Counted from the stretch's first letter, positions 30,817 to 40,741 are shown. The stretch is 64,000 nt of DNA from Prorocentrum cordatum (GCA_963575745.1 CAUYUJ010021159.1:403427-467426), one strand, 5' to 3'. Notes: generated by a model not told the origin, from the letters alone. Program-made: numbers and translations.

Positions 30817-31045
30817 GGGTGGGTGCGGGGGGGGGGGGGGTACGCGAGAATTGCAGAAGAGGTCATCGGCTCGCGAGCGCGCGTCCTTTGCACTGGTCGT
30901 TGGAATCGTGGCCTCGGGAGCGCGAGCCACGTGCACGTTGCAATGGTGCGTGGCCTCGGGGGCGCACGCCCTTCGTGGTTTGCATCGGGGCGTGGTCTCG
31001 GGTGCGCGGGCGACCATGTGTACGCGTCAGGGGCGAAGCCCCCTG
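30096..31045. repeat. Minisatellite interrupted by a large GA/GT/GGT microsatellite block
   Basis: Both ends (30100-30340 and 30865-31045) iterate CGTGGCCTCGGGGGCGCACG with variations at roughly 45-50 bp. The centre is (GT/GC)n, (GA)n at 30396-30490, (GT)n to 30660, TGGG and GGT repeats to 30813, and poly-G at about 30827-30839. The dinucleotide block seems to have grown inside the minisatellite. Confidence 0.7.
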
Positions 31046-31578
31046 CGGCCCTTTGCGATGAGCAAGGGCGGGGCGGGCTCAGAAGACGAACAACAACCCT
31101 GTCACGTCGCCTTTGGGTTTGCAGCGAGCCTGAAAACACCATGGGCCATATGCGCGGGCATTGCAACATCAACAACAACAAAGGGACGCAAGGCAGCCGC
31201 ATGCCGCCTCTGCCCAGATCGAGCTATACCCAACGCTAGATCGGCCCTCGCGCCGCCCACAACAACGACTCATCACGTGGGTCGCACCTCATCTTTTCCC
31301 GCACATGGCAGTGTCGCAAAGAAGTCAATGTGTTTGTCTTCGGGAGCCCAGCGGTCCCAACCCCTTGCGCGATTGGACCGCCTATCACCGCGCTGACAAG
31401 CCCCCCCCCCCCCACATGCAGCCAACGCCAAACTGGATATGTGGTCACTGTGTGAACGCAGGGGGCGGCATCAAAACAACTTTCCGAAATGCCCCGCGCA
31501 CTTTCCCATGTATGCCCAGCGTCGCGTAAATGCCCTGCACTTGCTCACGCCAAGGAGCACCCTCATACCCCCCCGACA
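31046..31578 (+). other. Non-repetitive stretch, possible exon remnants
   Basis: The only repeat-poor stretch nearby. One frame has MSKGGAGSEDEQQP and AACRLCPDRA; another has NWICGHCVNAGGGIKTTFRN, a single C-x2-C. Neither is long nor has a start, splice site or second Cys pair that I can defend, so no gene is called. Confidence 0.3.
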
Positions 31579-31675
31579 GACAGGCGCACACACACACACA
31601 CACGCACACACACACACGCACACACAAGCGCGCACAAACACACACACACACGCAGACACGCACACACACACACGT
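31579..31675. repeat. (CA)n microsatellite
   Basis: CACACACACGCACACA repeats. Confidence 0.9.
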
Positions 31676-32394
31676 GTTAGAAGCCGCACGCGTCTGGAAT
31701 TGTGCACATCGCGTTGTTTTGATGTCTAGCTCTACCTCGTGGGGTATACCACTAAGTCGTTGTTTCAGAATGGTGATGTGGCCTAAGGCTTTGTGGCACC
31801 ATGAGGGCTGTTGATGATGCCGTTTGTTGCCAATGCCAAGAGCACAAATCATGATGCTGCTGATGGTTCTTGTGTCCGTTCGGATAACTCAGCGTGCATG
31901 TGGATGGCAAGGTGTACCCGTGGTCTATTTAACACATGCCCCTCCCCCCTCTAAAACAGCATGTTTATCAGCATTCGTCTTCCAAACCCCCTTGCAGGAC
32001 ACGTTTCGATTGCACTGTCGTTGCGCATGGTGTGTGGCCCCGCGTTTCCATCGTCAAGTCCAGAACGCCTTGTAACATGTCCGAACACATTAGTGATTAG
32101 TGGTACTATGTACTATCGTGTTCCAATCGTTCGCGCGTTTATCGAGCATTATGATGCGATGTACTGCAGTGCGTTAAGTGTGTTTCTATGGTTTGTAACA
32201 GTGACGGTTATATGTATACCCAACGGTATCGTACACAAATGGCCCCTGCGGTTGTGTAGTATTGTGCCAACGTGGTTGCATCTATCATGGAGGGAGGGAA
32301 GGGGAGGGACACGTGTGGGGGGGAGGTAAGGAGAGTTTTTTTTTTCTGAAACCTGAGCGCATTGCCTCCTACACATTTTTGATGTTCCTCCCGG
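31676..32394. other. No gene recognised; lower-GC DNA before the next exon
   Basis: Relatively AT-rich. A 122-codon ORF (31961-32329) has no protein-like motif. A T-run at 32334-32345 and GTTCCTCCCGGAG (32382-32394) could form the 3' end of an intron. Confidence 0.4.
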
Positions 32395-32945
32395 AGGATG
32401 CCTCGCCACCAGAGCAGGCAGCCGCCAGCGCCGGGGGCACTCCCGCGGCGAAGCGCAGCGAGAACCAGCAGCAGGAGAGGTTCAAGCGTGGGAGGAGCTC
32501 CCTGTCACTGTCTGTGTGCGGAGCCTCCAAGGAGGGCGGGTGCGGCGCCCCTGGTGCTAGGAGTGCCATTGCGAAGTCCGACATGGGCACCTTCGTCTCG
32601 CCTGATGGCAAAGCTAACTCTCGCCAGCGGATCAGTGAGGACGGATTCATGAAGTTGCTGTCTTTCGAGAGCGTGTTGGCCCAGACCCACTCGGGTGTCC
32701 ACGAGCGCTTCGCCAAGAAGCTGCTCGATGAGATGGCCGAGGCGACCCCCCCCAAGGCCTCGTACTTCGTCTTCAAGCGCCACATGGACCTCGTGGCGAA
32801 GTGCGTCGAGTTCAACAAGTTGAATTTGCAGAAGGCCCCGCGCGACGAGCTCGACCAGCGCATCCGCGCGTTGGACGAAATCAAGGAGCACTGGCCGTCA
32901 CAGCGCAAGGACCTTGAGCCGTTCATAAAACAATGGGGCAACGGA
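32395..32945 (+). CDS. Dinoflagellate protein, exon 3 of the 26.5-35.1 kb gene or separate gene
   Basis: After CTCCCGGAG the frame reads DASPPEQAAASAGGTPAAKR, then a Ser/Arg-rich segment, then a folded-looking helical part (GFMKLLSFESVLAQTHSGVH, ELDQRIRALDEIKEHW) ending QWGNG. If it were a separate gene the start would be ATG 32381 (MFLPEDA), but there is no DinoSL relic at the usual distance and the sequence before GATGCC looks like an acceptor. I therefore favour an internal exon continuing from 27369-27999. No named domain recognised. Confidence 0.65.
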
Positions 32946-33125
32946 GATCCTGCATCTCATTCCTTCTCCTGCTCCCTCTCCACCTTGAGCAGGAGGAGGT
33001 GGGAAGAGGAGGGAGGAGGATGGAGAGAGAGGAGGAGAGGGAGGAAAAGGAAAGGGAGGAGAAGGAAGAGGGAAGAGGGGGGATGAGGCGGACGGGGAGG
33101 AGGAGGAGGAAATCCTCTTCCAGAG
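32946..33125 (+). other. 180-bp intron, CCT then GGA-rich
   Basis: The frame is open but turns to GGA repeat. It ends with TCCTCTTCCAGAG before GATGAC. Both edges carry GAT (GGA|GATCC and AGAG|GAT), so the junction is ambiguous within this direct repeat. The start would be a GA donor. 180 bp keeps the frame. Confidence 0.6.
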
Positions 33126-35081
33126 GATGACTTGCTGGAGAGGCGCTTGGCCGACATGGGTGAGATTACCGCGCAGATGTCAGACGAGGCCATCGAGGAC
33201 ATGTTATCCACCATCGTCCCGTGGAAGGTCGGCAGCGAGGAGGAGGGAGACGAATTCGACCGCACGTTCGACCCGATGAAGCCCTGTCTCTACATGACAG
33301 AGGGTAGCAACATGGAGAAGTCGATCAAGATGAGGGACCATCTGCTGAACTATTGCCTCGCCCCTTTGATCACTTCAGGGCCCGCCGCCATCGATGCGAT
33401 CCTCAGGTTTTGTGCGCGAGCCCAGCGCACCTTCGCGAGGAAGCCAGACTCTTTGGATGAGAACTTCCTGGCGGTCATCCTCCAGTTCATGCGCGTGGTG
33501 AGGGCGCTGACGACCATCTGCAAGCCCGTGGACACCTCTCACTTGGCCGACGCTCTCGCCCTAGTGACCCCCAGCGCAGTGATGAAGAGCGCTGATGAGG
33601 GCAGCGCCACTATCATGGAGACCGTCGGTTCGGTATTGGTCGGCACGACTGGGTGGAACGAGATTGTATCAGATATCAAAAGTAAGGCCGACAGCACCAA
33701 GAAGACCTTGCCCACGTACACGGCGTACGTCAAGGACCTGAAGAGTTACACCACTGACAAGGACGTGCCAGACGCGACCACCCTATCTACCATGCTCGAC
33801 GGCTGCACCGACTTGATCAGCTCGCTCCGTGAAGGCATGGCGACCTACCTCAAAGGTTTGATCGCTGGCGCGCTGAACAAGTTCATGGATAAAGCTATCC
33901 AGGAGGGGCAGCACTCCGAGGGTAGCGGCAGCGCTGCCGTTCAGGAGGCGCCTGTGGATTGGTCCGTCGTGGAGGCGCTCAACACGAAGGCGAACGGCAT
34001 CCTGGAGTACGCAATCTTCCCAGCCGCCAAGTATAAGCCTCAGATCGAGGCACTGGGCCTCGCGAGCAAGGCAGCTGGAGCCAAGCACGCGTTCGACCGA
34101 GCAGTGCAGGCCATCGACCCCACGTGGATTGAGACTGCCATTGCCTCCAGCTGCGACGCCTTCGTCCAGATCGTCGAGTCGGTCACCCCCTACGTCAAAT
34201 ATATGGACATCAACGTGAACGAGAAGCTGCGCGAGGTGCTCACCGTTGTGGACAAGCCTGATCACTGGACGACAGACGGTGCCAAGCAGTTGATCGGTGC
34301 CTGCTTGACGATATGCGGCTTCGACCTCAAATTCAAGGTGGAGAAGAGCATCACTAGCGGGTTCCAGGTGTTCGGAAAAACTCTCGACTTGCTTTCGAAG
34401 CTGGCTGAGTACGAGGGCTTGGGCGGCGACACGGCTGCTCGCGTGAAGCCGGCCGCGGCGATGCGGACTCTGCAGGCCATGGCTTCCAGCATGCAGTGCG
34501 TGAAGGGAGAGCTCGACAACATGGCCAACCCGAATACAAGCCAAGCGTTCGTGGTCCACATGACGTGCGAGGAGGAGCTGCAGGCGGCAGGTGCTCTGAT
34601 CCTAGAGGTAAAAGCCACGGAGATGACGGCCAAGATCGCGAAGATCGACGATGTGCTCAATGACATTGACAACGATAAGGGCCGCTGGACCGACAAGCTC
34701 AAGGGCGATATGAAGAAGGACTACGCCTTGGCCAGGAAGACGCTATTCAAGGTGGATGGCAAGCTGATTGAGGACCTGCTGATGGAGGTCACCGCGATGG
34801 CTCAGGCTTTGAGTGCTGCGCACGACCTCTTCGGCAGGCCCGAGCCCGAGAAGCTCGCGAAGATGGTGGAGAGCGGTTCCAAGAAGGCAGCCCGCTGCCT
34901 CGTGGAGGCGAAGCTCTTCCTGGGCTACGAGACGTTCAAGAACGATGAGGTGCAGATCCACAAGTTCGGCAAGAAGATCGAGAAGGAGCTCAAGGAGTAC
35001 TCCATTCGCGGCGTGGTGGTGGGCATGACGCTCGCCGAGCCGCTCCAGGAGTGGATCAAGAGCGTCGTGGACATGGCCTAA
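33126..35081 (+). CDS. Dinoflagellate protein, long 3' exon (651 aa)
   Basis: The best coding region of the window: 651 residues of balanced composition with no repeats, DDLLERRLADMGEITAQMSD to LAEPLQEWIKSVVDMA, then TAA. It is predicted mostly helical by eye, with many Lys/Glu/Ala segments (KKIEKELKEYSI, KLKGDMKKDYALARKT). No transmembrane segment, signal peptide or catalytic motif is recognised. The frame matches exon 3 across the 180-bp intron. A helical scaffold is possible but unproven. The minus-strand ORFs here are shadows. Confidence 0.8.
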   Translation, partial: DDLLERRLADMGEITAQMSDEAIEDMLSTIVPWKVGSEEEGDEFDRTFDPMKPCLYMTEGSNMEKSIKMRDHLLNYCLAPLITSGPAAIDAILRFCARAQRTFARKPDSLDENFLAVILQFMRVVRALTTICKPVDTSHLADALALVTPSAVMKSADEGSATIMETVGSVLVGTTGWNEIVSDIKSKADSTKKTLPTYTAYVKDLKSYTTDKDVPDATTLSTMLDGCTDLISSLREGMATYLKGLIAGALNKFMDKAIQEGQHSEGSGSAAVQEAPVDWSVVEALNTKANGILEYAIFPAAKYKPQIEALGLASKAAGAKHAFDRAVQAIDPTWIETAIASSCDAFVQIVESVTPYVKYMDINVNEKLREVLTVVDKPDHWTTDGAKQLIGACLTICGFDLKFKVEKSITSGFQVFGKTLDLLSKLAEYEGLGGDTAARVKPAAAMRTLQAMASSMQCVKGELDNMANPNTSQAFVVHMTCEEELQAAGALILEVKATEMTAKIAKIDDVLNDIDNDKGRWTDKLKGDMKKDYALARKTLFKVDGKLIEDLLMEVTAMAQALSAAHDLFGRPEPEKLAKMVESGSKKAARCLVEAKLFLGYETFKNDEVQIHKFGKKIEKELKEYSIRGVVVGMTLAEPLQEWIKSVVDMA

Positions 35082-35089
35082 GGGGGCCG

Positions 35090-35620
35090 TGCGAGAAGGA
35101 GGGAGGAGGAGGAGGGAGGAGGAAGGAGGACGTAGAGGATGGAGGAGGTAAAAGGAGGGAGGAGGAAAACGGAGGGAGGTAGGAGGAAGGATGGGGGAGG
35201 AAAGGGGCAGGCCGAGGCCACCGACAGAGGTGGCACGACGTGCGCCGAGAGCGCGCGGCCTGCACTGTGGGAATGTCCTCCTCCCTCCTTATCCTCCTCC
35301 TCCCCCTCCTCTTCCTCTTTGTCCTCCGGCGGGCCCTCCTCCCAGCCAGCCCCACTATTGTCCTACATCCTTGTCGTCCTCATCCTCCTACCTCCTGCTC
35401 CTGCTCCTCCTGCTGCTCCCCCTAGTCCTCCTCCTCCCTGTGCTGTTTGAACGTCGAAGCTGTCGCCATCGCTAGCGCCGAATTCCCATCCATCTTCCTT
35501 CTCCGTCCTCCTACCTCTTTCTAATTTCTCTTCCTTTTCCTCCTCCCTCCCTCGACCTCCCCTTTCCTCCTCATCCTCCCCATCCTCCCTCATCGTACAC
35601 CCTCCCCTTCTGCATCCTTC
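35090..35620. repeat. GGA tract followed by CCT tract downstream of the stop
   Basis: Purine-rich GGA (35095-35200), about 70 bp of unique DNA, then CCT/TCC-rich (35275-35445 and 35500-35600). The two tracts are complementary in type and could fold or exchange. Confidence 0.75.
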
Positions 35621-35960
35621 CGTTTACATGCATCCTCCTACGTTCGTTTCCCGACCAATGGGAACGAATGCGAATCCCTAAACAGCGAATCTGCGTAGGG
35701 TCATTTCGAGTAGTAGAGCGTGCGCGTGTGCATGTAGTGTGTGTGTGTGTGCGTGCCTCTGTGTGTAACGTATTCGTCACCATTGCTGTTTAGGGTCTCT
35801 GTGAACGACCGTCCTTCCGCCTGTATGTCCAACAGTGCCAGTGGAGGGGACGATACGTATGCCTTGGGGGGTCATACTTGCGTTCCAGGGGCCTGGTCTG
35901 ACAGTAGGAACAAGCTCTTCGATTGCATGCCACTGAATATAAGATCACCGATTGCACTTC
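35621..35960. other. No gene recognised
   Basis: Unique DNA with a short (GT)n at 35735-35752. TGCTGTTTAGGGTCTC at 35784 is identical to 15668-15683, but there is no telomeric array. Confidence 0.4.
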
Positions 35961-36090
35961 AGTGCCTTGTGGCGCTATTCGGTGTCCTATGGTTAGCGCC
36001 CTGTGGTGCTCGATGGCCCTGTGGTGCTACTGTGCAGTGTGGTGCTCTAGGGTCTCTGCGGTGCCGTATTGCGTTATATGCGGGACGGCG
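35961..36090. repeat. Short array of the CTATGGTTAGCGCCCTGTG minisatellite
   Basis: Same words as at 16160-16745, here about six iterations. Confidence 0.55.
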
Positions 36091-36843
36091 GCGGGGCGAC
36101 AGCCCTAACACATTAAATGAGCATGTTGCGGCAGAGAGCATGAGGGCGTGGAGCGTGGAGCATGGGGGACGCAGCGGAAGGGCGGCAGCCCTAATAAAGA
36201 CGATACGGGTAATACACGTTCTCGCCAAATGGTGGCCCCGTTGGGTCGCCCGTGCTAGCTCGTACGTCCAAGGCGAAGCGGTCGAAAAGCTGTCGCCCAC
36301 GCCCACCGCCCCGCTTGGGTTTTGGAAAATCGCATTGCATCACCTTGCGTCCAAGCCATTTGCTCTCATGCACAACATGATGTGCATTATGTACAACCTT
36401 CAATTGCATTTTTTCGGTATAACCCAGGGGCAATGAAAAAAACAACTTTTTTAGAAACCAACAAAACAACTATTTCTCAACATTTCGGGTACTTTTCTGG
36501 TTTATCATATATCTAAGCCCTGTGCAGCGCGGCCGCCATCATAACCCTGGGGCCAGGAAGCGGCCCCCCGATGCCGAAAACGTGATGCCAACAACCAGCC
36601 GCCACGAGATGCTGTTGCGACGCCCGGATCTGAGGGCCCCTCCTCCCTCCGTGCCCCTCCCGAGGGGGGAGGGGGCGCAGGGATGGGTCGGGCTGGCCCA
36701 GGACCAGGACAAATCGTTCCAGAGCGTTCGCCAGGGCGCTCTCCGGAGCGGCCGCGGGATGCCGGGTATATGCTCCAGAGCCGCCGGCTCTCGGAGACCT
36801 CGGACTCATCCGGGTGCGATTTCGCCCTGGCCCTGGCTTCGTC
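36091..36843. other. No gene recognised
   Basis: Includes GCTGTCGCCCACGCCCACC (36288), similar to the 65-bp repeat at 12760, and an AT-rich patch (36400-36515). No coding evidence. Confidence 0.4.
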
Positions 36844-37145
36844 GTACAGTCAGCCCGCACAGCAAGGACGGGCGATCTTCCCAGGGGTGCCCTGACATCC
36901 TTGCCCCTTCGGCCCATCCGTAGCCACTTTCGTTGGCCACTCTTACCCGGGTCGCTCTTGCGTTTACAGTCGACCCACAAAGTAAGGATGGGCAACCTTC
37001 TCAAAGGTACCTTTGCATCCTTGCCCCTGCGGCCCAGCCTTAGCGACGCACGTTCGTGGGACAGCGTCGTTCGAAAAACGTTCGCGTGGACCTCCAAGGC
37101 CCCGTGCATCCTTACCGCGAGTCCTTTATGATGTACGGGCTGCCT
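36844..37145. mobile_element. Foldback element, family C, two overlapping copies
   Basis: ACAGTC-GCCCGCA-type left ends occur at 36846 and 36965 (ACAGTCGACCCACAAAG), each followed by GGGCRAYCTTC and a CATCCTTGCC stretch. The right end (37093-37140) read in reverse complement is GTACAGGCAGCCCGTACATC, giving imperfect terminal inverted repeats for the second copy. Confidence 0.55.
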
Positions 37146-37615
37146 GTACCTGAAGGCCCCTCCCCCCCGGGGCCCCCGGCGCCGTGTTTCTTTCTGCACG
37201 GGCCCCCGCAGGTCTCGATCCGTTCCTTGGGGGACCGTCGGTGCGTCCCGAGTGGTCTTTTGTCGACGGCCCTGGGGCCCAGCGAGAGCACACCAGAGGC
37301 CGAAGATAGCCAAAAGCTTCCCGCCGCGATGTCTCTCTGATGCGAGTGGAGTCGGGGGCCCTCCTGCGGGCTATACTTGTATCCATGTCCAGTGCGTCTT
37401 GGACTGTCCGGGAAAGGGCGCCGCAAGGCCGAGGCGCACGGGATATAGATGAAGATCGAGCCTCCAAGGGGGCAGAGTTTTTATCCAAAATTGTCCAGTG
37501 CGCCTCGGGTGTCCGGGGAAGGAAGCCGGGGAGTCCAAGCTGCGGCGAATATGGACAGAAGTAGCACCCGCACTTCCTTCCCCAAGGGATGTTTTCACGG
37601 CGCGGGAGGCCCGAT
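37146..37615. other. No gene recognised; one internal duplication
   Basis: GTCCAGTGCG(T/C)CT followed by GGACTGTCCGGG / GGGTGTCCGGGG occurs at 37387 and 37494. Otherwise unique. Confidence 0.4.
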
Positions 37616-37775
37616 CATTGGATAGTGAAATTTCCCAGTCGCGACCGCCGAGAACGGTCGCTACCAATTTCGCGTCAGATTTCGGCATCGGTCGCGACCG
37701 ATTTGCTTCAAAGCGGTCGCGACTGGTTTGGAGTGCCGATCGGTGGTTGCCGATCGCGACCGAACAACAAAAATC
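37616..37775. repeat. Cluster of TCGCGA-centred palindromes
   Basis: AGTCGCGACCG (37637), CGGTCGCGACCG (37692-37703, a perfect 12-bp palindrome), CGGTCGCGACTGG (37717) and GATCGCGACCG (37752) alternate in orientation, so the block can fold back on itself. Confidence 0.65.
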
Positions 37776-38045
37776 TGTGTCCAAGGATCGGGGGGGCGGG
37801 GGGGGGCGGAGCGCTGGGTCGGCCAGGCCCTGCACGCGACGAGGGCGCTGCGGGCGCCACGCCTCGCAGCTGTTTCTTCGGCCTCCCCGGCCGCGATGGG
37901 GCGAGAGAGAGAAGGAGAGGGGCCCAGGCCTCCCACCCTCGCGGCCGAGAGAGGCCCGTCGGCTCGGCGATGGGCCCGCTCGGGCCGGCGCCTCGCCGGT
38001 TCTCGCGGCAGCTGCCCGCGCCTCCTTTCCATCGGCTGCGCGTAA
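37776..38045. other. No gene recognised; GC-rich spacer
   Basis: Arg/Gly-rich ORFs on both strands follow from base composition. Poly-G near 37790-37806. Confidence 0.4.
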
Positions 38046-38136
38046 GGGTGACCCTTCGCCGGAGTGACTCTTCGGGTGCGGGCCCACTGGGGTCCCCCGA
38101 TCGCCGAGCGCGAGGCGGCAGGGGCGTCTTGCGCGC

Positions 38137-38167
<31 letters not shown>

Positions 38168-38232
38168 GCCCTACCCCCCGCGGCTCCCCCCAAAGCCGCG
38201 CACCAAAGGTCACGCTTACCCAGGGTCGCTCT
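38046..38232. mobile_element. Inverted-repeat element, family H, copy 1 (with (GT)n inside)
   Basis: The left end AAGGGTGACCCTTCGCCGG and the reverse complement of the right end (AAGAGCGACCCTGGGTAAGC, then GTGACCTTTGGTGCG) form imperfect ~45-bp inverted repeats. It matches 47697-47845 over most of its length. A (GT)n microsatellite (38140-38166) is present only in this copy. Confidence 0.6.
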
Positions 38233-38237
38233 TGCGT

Positions 38238-38412
38238 GTACAGTCGACCCGCATAGTAAGGATGGGCAACCTTCTCCACGGTACCCTTGCATCCTTGCCT
38301 CCTCGGTCCATCCTTGGCCACTTTCGTTGGCCGCGCCCCGCTCGAGAAGCTGAAGAAATGGGCGTCCAAGGGCCTTGCATCCTGCGTCCTTGCTATACGG
38401 GTCGACTGCACC
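38238..38412. mobile_element. Foldback element, family C, copy with good inverted ends
   Basis: The left end is TACAGTCGACCCGCATAGT. The right end in reverse complement is TGCAGTCGACCCGTATAGC, so about 26 bp are inverted with three differences. Inside are CATCCTTGCCTCCTCGGTCC and GGCCGCGCCCCGCTCGAGAAG, both shared with 39150-39328. Confidence 0.7.
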
Positions 38413-39149
38413 CAGGCTCAATCTTGCGTTTACCCGATTCTACGCCCCCCCCCCGCGTCCAATCAAGAAAGTCACGGCGGGGGGTCTCTTGCAAGTTTCG
38501 GCCTTGCCTTTGGGGGCCGCTGCACGGCCCTGGGGGCCGTCCAACGACGGCTAAGGATGAGAAGCCGGCGCTGGGGAATGGGCCGAGACCTGTATGGGTG
38601 CACGTTCCGAAAGATCGTGGCATCGCGGGTCTCGGCATGTACTGTGGCTTCGCGTCATGCGATGCAGATTGCGAAGCAGCCTGCGATGGCTCCTCTTTGT
38701 TGAAGTGAAGCTGCCTCCTCCTGCGAAGCAGCATCCCGCGATGCTTCTCCTCGTGTGAGGGAGAACATAAGGGGGGGACTGGCCCTTGGGGGGAAGCACC
38801 GAGCTGGAGTCGGTGACACATTTCCGATACATCGGCGACAGGCCGACGATAGCGACACGATAGCGAAACCGCACGTTCCCAGGCGGGGCGGGCTATCGGG
38901 CCCCTGCATTGACCCCCTATCGAATTCGGCCCCCCCTGGAGCTTCTCCCGGATCCCCCGAACGTTTCTCCCGACCGTGCCTCAAACTACTCGTCCCCTCC
39001 CCTGCCCCTATCCTCCCCCTCTTGCGAAGGAGTCCTCAGACCCTCCGCGCCAGGGTAACAGGTCTCCTCTCCTTCGCCGCCGCCGCCGCCTGCTCCCAGG
39101 GAGGCCCAGGATGAGGATAAATCGCTCCAAAGCGTTCCGAAACGCTTTG
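38413..39149. other. No gene recognised
   Basis: Unique GC-rich DNA. A CGCGATGCTTC/AAGCAGC-rich part (38650-38750) has small inverted repeats. No coding evidence. Confidence 0.4.
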
Positions 39150-39328
39150 TTTAGTATAGTACGGATGGGCAACCTTCCAAAGGATACCCTTGCATCATTG
39201 CCTCCTCGGTCCATCCTTGGCCACTTTAGTTGGCCGCGCCCCGCTCGAAAAGCTAATGAAATGGGCGTCCAAGGCCCTTGCATCCTTATCGCGCATCCTT
39301 GCAATGCGGGTTGACAGCACCAGAAACG
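39150..39328. mobile_element. Foldback element, family C, third copy
   Basis: AGTATAGTACGGATGGGCAACCTTC opens it. The middle is nearly identical to 38260-38360. The right end reverse-complements to GGTGCTGTCAACCCGCATTG. The outer left end is replaced by a different sequence. Confidence 0.65.
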
Positions 39329-39369
39329 GAATTCAGACCGATCTTCTCACGATGCTCGAAGCCCCACTG

Positions 39370-39710
39370 GATTGGAGGAGGAAGGGGAGGAGGAGGAGGA
39401 GGAGGAGGAGGAGGAGGAGGAGGAGGAGGAGAAAGAAGAGGCGGGGGCCGCGGTGGCGGAGCTCGCGCGGCCGCGCGGTGGAGGAGCGCCGGCCCGCCCT
39501 TCTTCCCGAGGAGGGAGGAGGAGGAGGAGCAGGAGGAGGAGGAGGAGGAGGAGGAGGAAGGAAAGGAGGAGGAGGAGGAGGAGGAGGAGCAGGAGGAGGA
39601 GGAGCAGGAGGAGGAGGAGGACAAGGAGGACGAGGAGGAGGAGGAGGAGGAGGACGAGGAGGAGGAGGACGAGGAGGAGGAGGAGGAGGAGGAGGAGGAG
39701 GCGGGTGCGG
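39370..39710. repeat. (GGA)n tract containing a shared 78-bp GC block
   Basis: GGA repeats with an inserted block at 39441-39518 (CGCGGTGGCGGAGCTCGCGC ... CCGAGGAGGGAGG). Nearly the same block sits inside another GGA tract at 43367-43444. ORFs on both strands are repeat translations. Confidence 0.8.
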
Positions 39711-39820
39711 CCGGGAGCGCGCGATCCCCCGCCGCCGCCGAGGCGCGAAGTAGGCGCTGGGCCGCCGCCGCTCCGCGGAGAGGGCCCCCCGCTCCAGCCG
39801 CCCCCCCCCCCTTTGCTCTT

Positions 39821-39945
39821 GGCATCGCTCGGACGTGCGCATTGATCCTCTGGCGAGGACCATCGAGGAGCATCCTGGATCATTTGGCGAACAAGCCACG
39901 CACGAGACCGAAAAAGGCACAGGGAATGGACGTCCGAGCGATGCC
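39821..39945. mobile_element. MITE-like element, family B, copy 1
   Basis: 125 bp with perfect 16-bp terminal inverted repeats: GGCATCGCTCGGACGT at the left and ACGTCCGAGCGATGCC at the right. Interior: GAGGAGCATCCTGGATCATT and ACCGAAAAAGGCACAGGGAA. No coding capacity, so any movement would need a transposase from elsewhere. Two more copies follow at 41105 and 41355. Confidence 0.75.
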
Positions 39946-40010
39946 CCCCTTTGCTCAGAGGAGGACAAGGTGCGCATGCCGCTACCCTTCCCCGTTTTCC
40001 CATTTTTGTA

Positions 40011-40205
40011 GGGAGCCGAAAAGTGTCATAAACATAAAAACTCGGAGGTCCGCGCGGATTTCTCGGATCGGCGCTGGACCCCCCTCCCTGGCGCGCGGAG
40101 CACGCCAGTGGCGGCGCCGGAGGCGCCGCCGGGGGGCCCCAGCGCCGATCCGAGAAATCCGCGCGGACCTCCGAGTTTTTATGTTTATGTCACTTTTCGT
40201 TCCCC
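40011..40205. mobile_element. Long hairpin element, family A, copy 1 (most symmetrical)
   Basis: Left arm 40011-40080 and right arm 40132-40205 are near-perfect inverted repeats of about 70 bp, both containing AACTCGGAGGTCCGCGCGG in the outer half and TTTCTCGGATCGGCGCTGG in the inner half. The loop holds GGCGCGCGGAGCACGCCAG. Only about five mismatches separate the arms, so the copy is recent or under selection to fold. Related copies lie at 45.8, 55.3, 56.8 and 61.6 kb. Confidence 0.8.
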
Positions 40206-40741
40206 TATTTTGGGTCTCCTGGGAGCTCCTCGTTGCCACCGCTGGATTTGCCTCGAAGTTCTGGTCGGAGCGCACCCCGGGAGAGGTCCAGGGAGGAGTG
40301 GCGGCATCGGTACCTTTTGGCTTCCCGCTTGCGGGGGGCAGGGGCCGAGCATTCTCTTCGGGTGGAGGGCAGAGGGTGAGATCTGACATGTCGTTTCGAT
40401 TGGTTTTTGAGGCTCGGGTGTGCAAAAGGTGAAAATCACAAGACGGATTCATGTTCGAGGTGCAAAAGCCCATATGGATTTCACCCTGAGCCCTCCACCC
40501 TGAGAAAATGCTCAGGGGGGGGCGGGGGCGGGGGCGGGGATCCAGGGTCGTCCATTGCGATCCGATTTCGATCCGGTCGACTCCGATTCGGAGGGCGCGT
40601 ACTGGGGGGGCGAGGAAGGGGGGGGGGCAGCAAGAAGGCGGTGGGCCGCCGCCGCCCCGCGGAGAGGTGCCCCCTCCGCCCCCGCCCTTCCCCCCCCCTT
40701 TGCGGGGAGCGGGAGGGGGGGGTGCGCGTACGGGGATCCAG
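40206..40741. other. No gene recognised; start of a direct duplication
   Basis: GATCCAGGGTC...CGATTCGGAGGGCGCGTA (about 40540-40600) is repeated in diverged form at 40876-40970. Poly-G runs near 40618-40627. No coding evidence. Confidence 0.4.

Noticed and set aside
31961-32329. 122-codon plus-strand ORF
   Set aside because: No motif, start context or splice signal; composition resembles the surrounding non-coding DNA.
32330-32352. T-run with CTGAAAC as a DinoSL relic before exon 32395
   Set aside because: The alignment needs extra T insertions and lacks GTAGCC, and the distance to the ATG is too short.
33783-34559. 258-codon minus-strand ORF
   Set aside because: Shadow of the long plus-strand exon 33126-35081.
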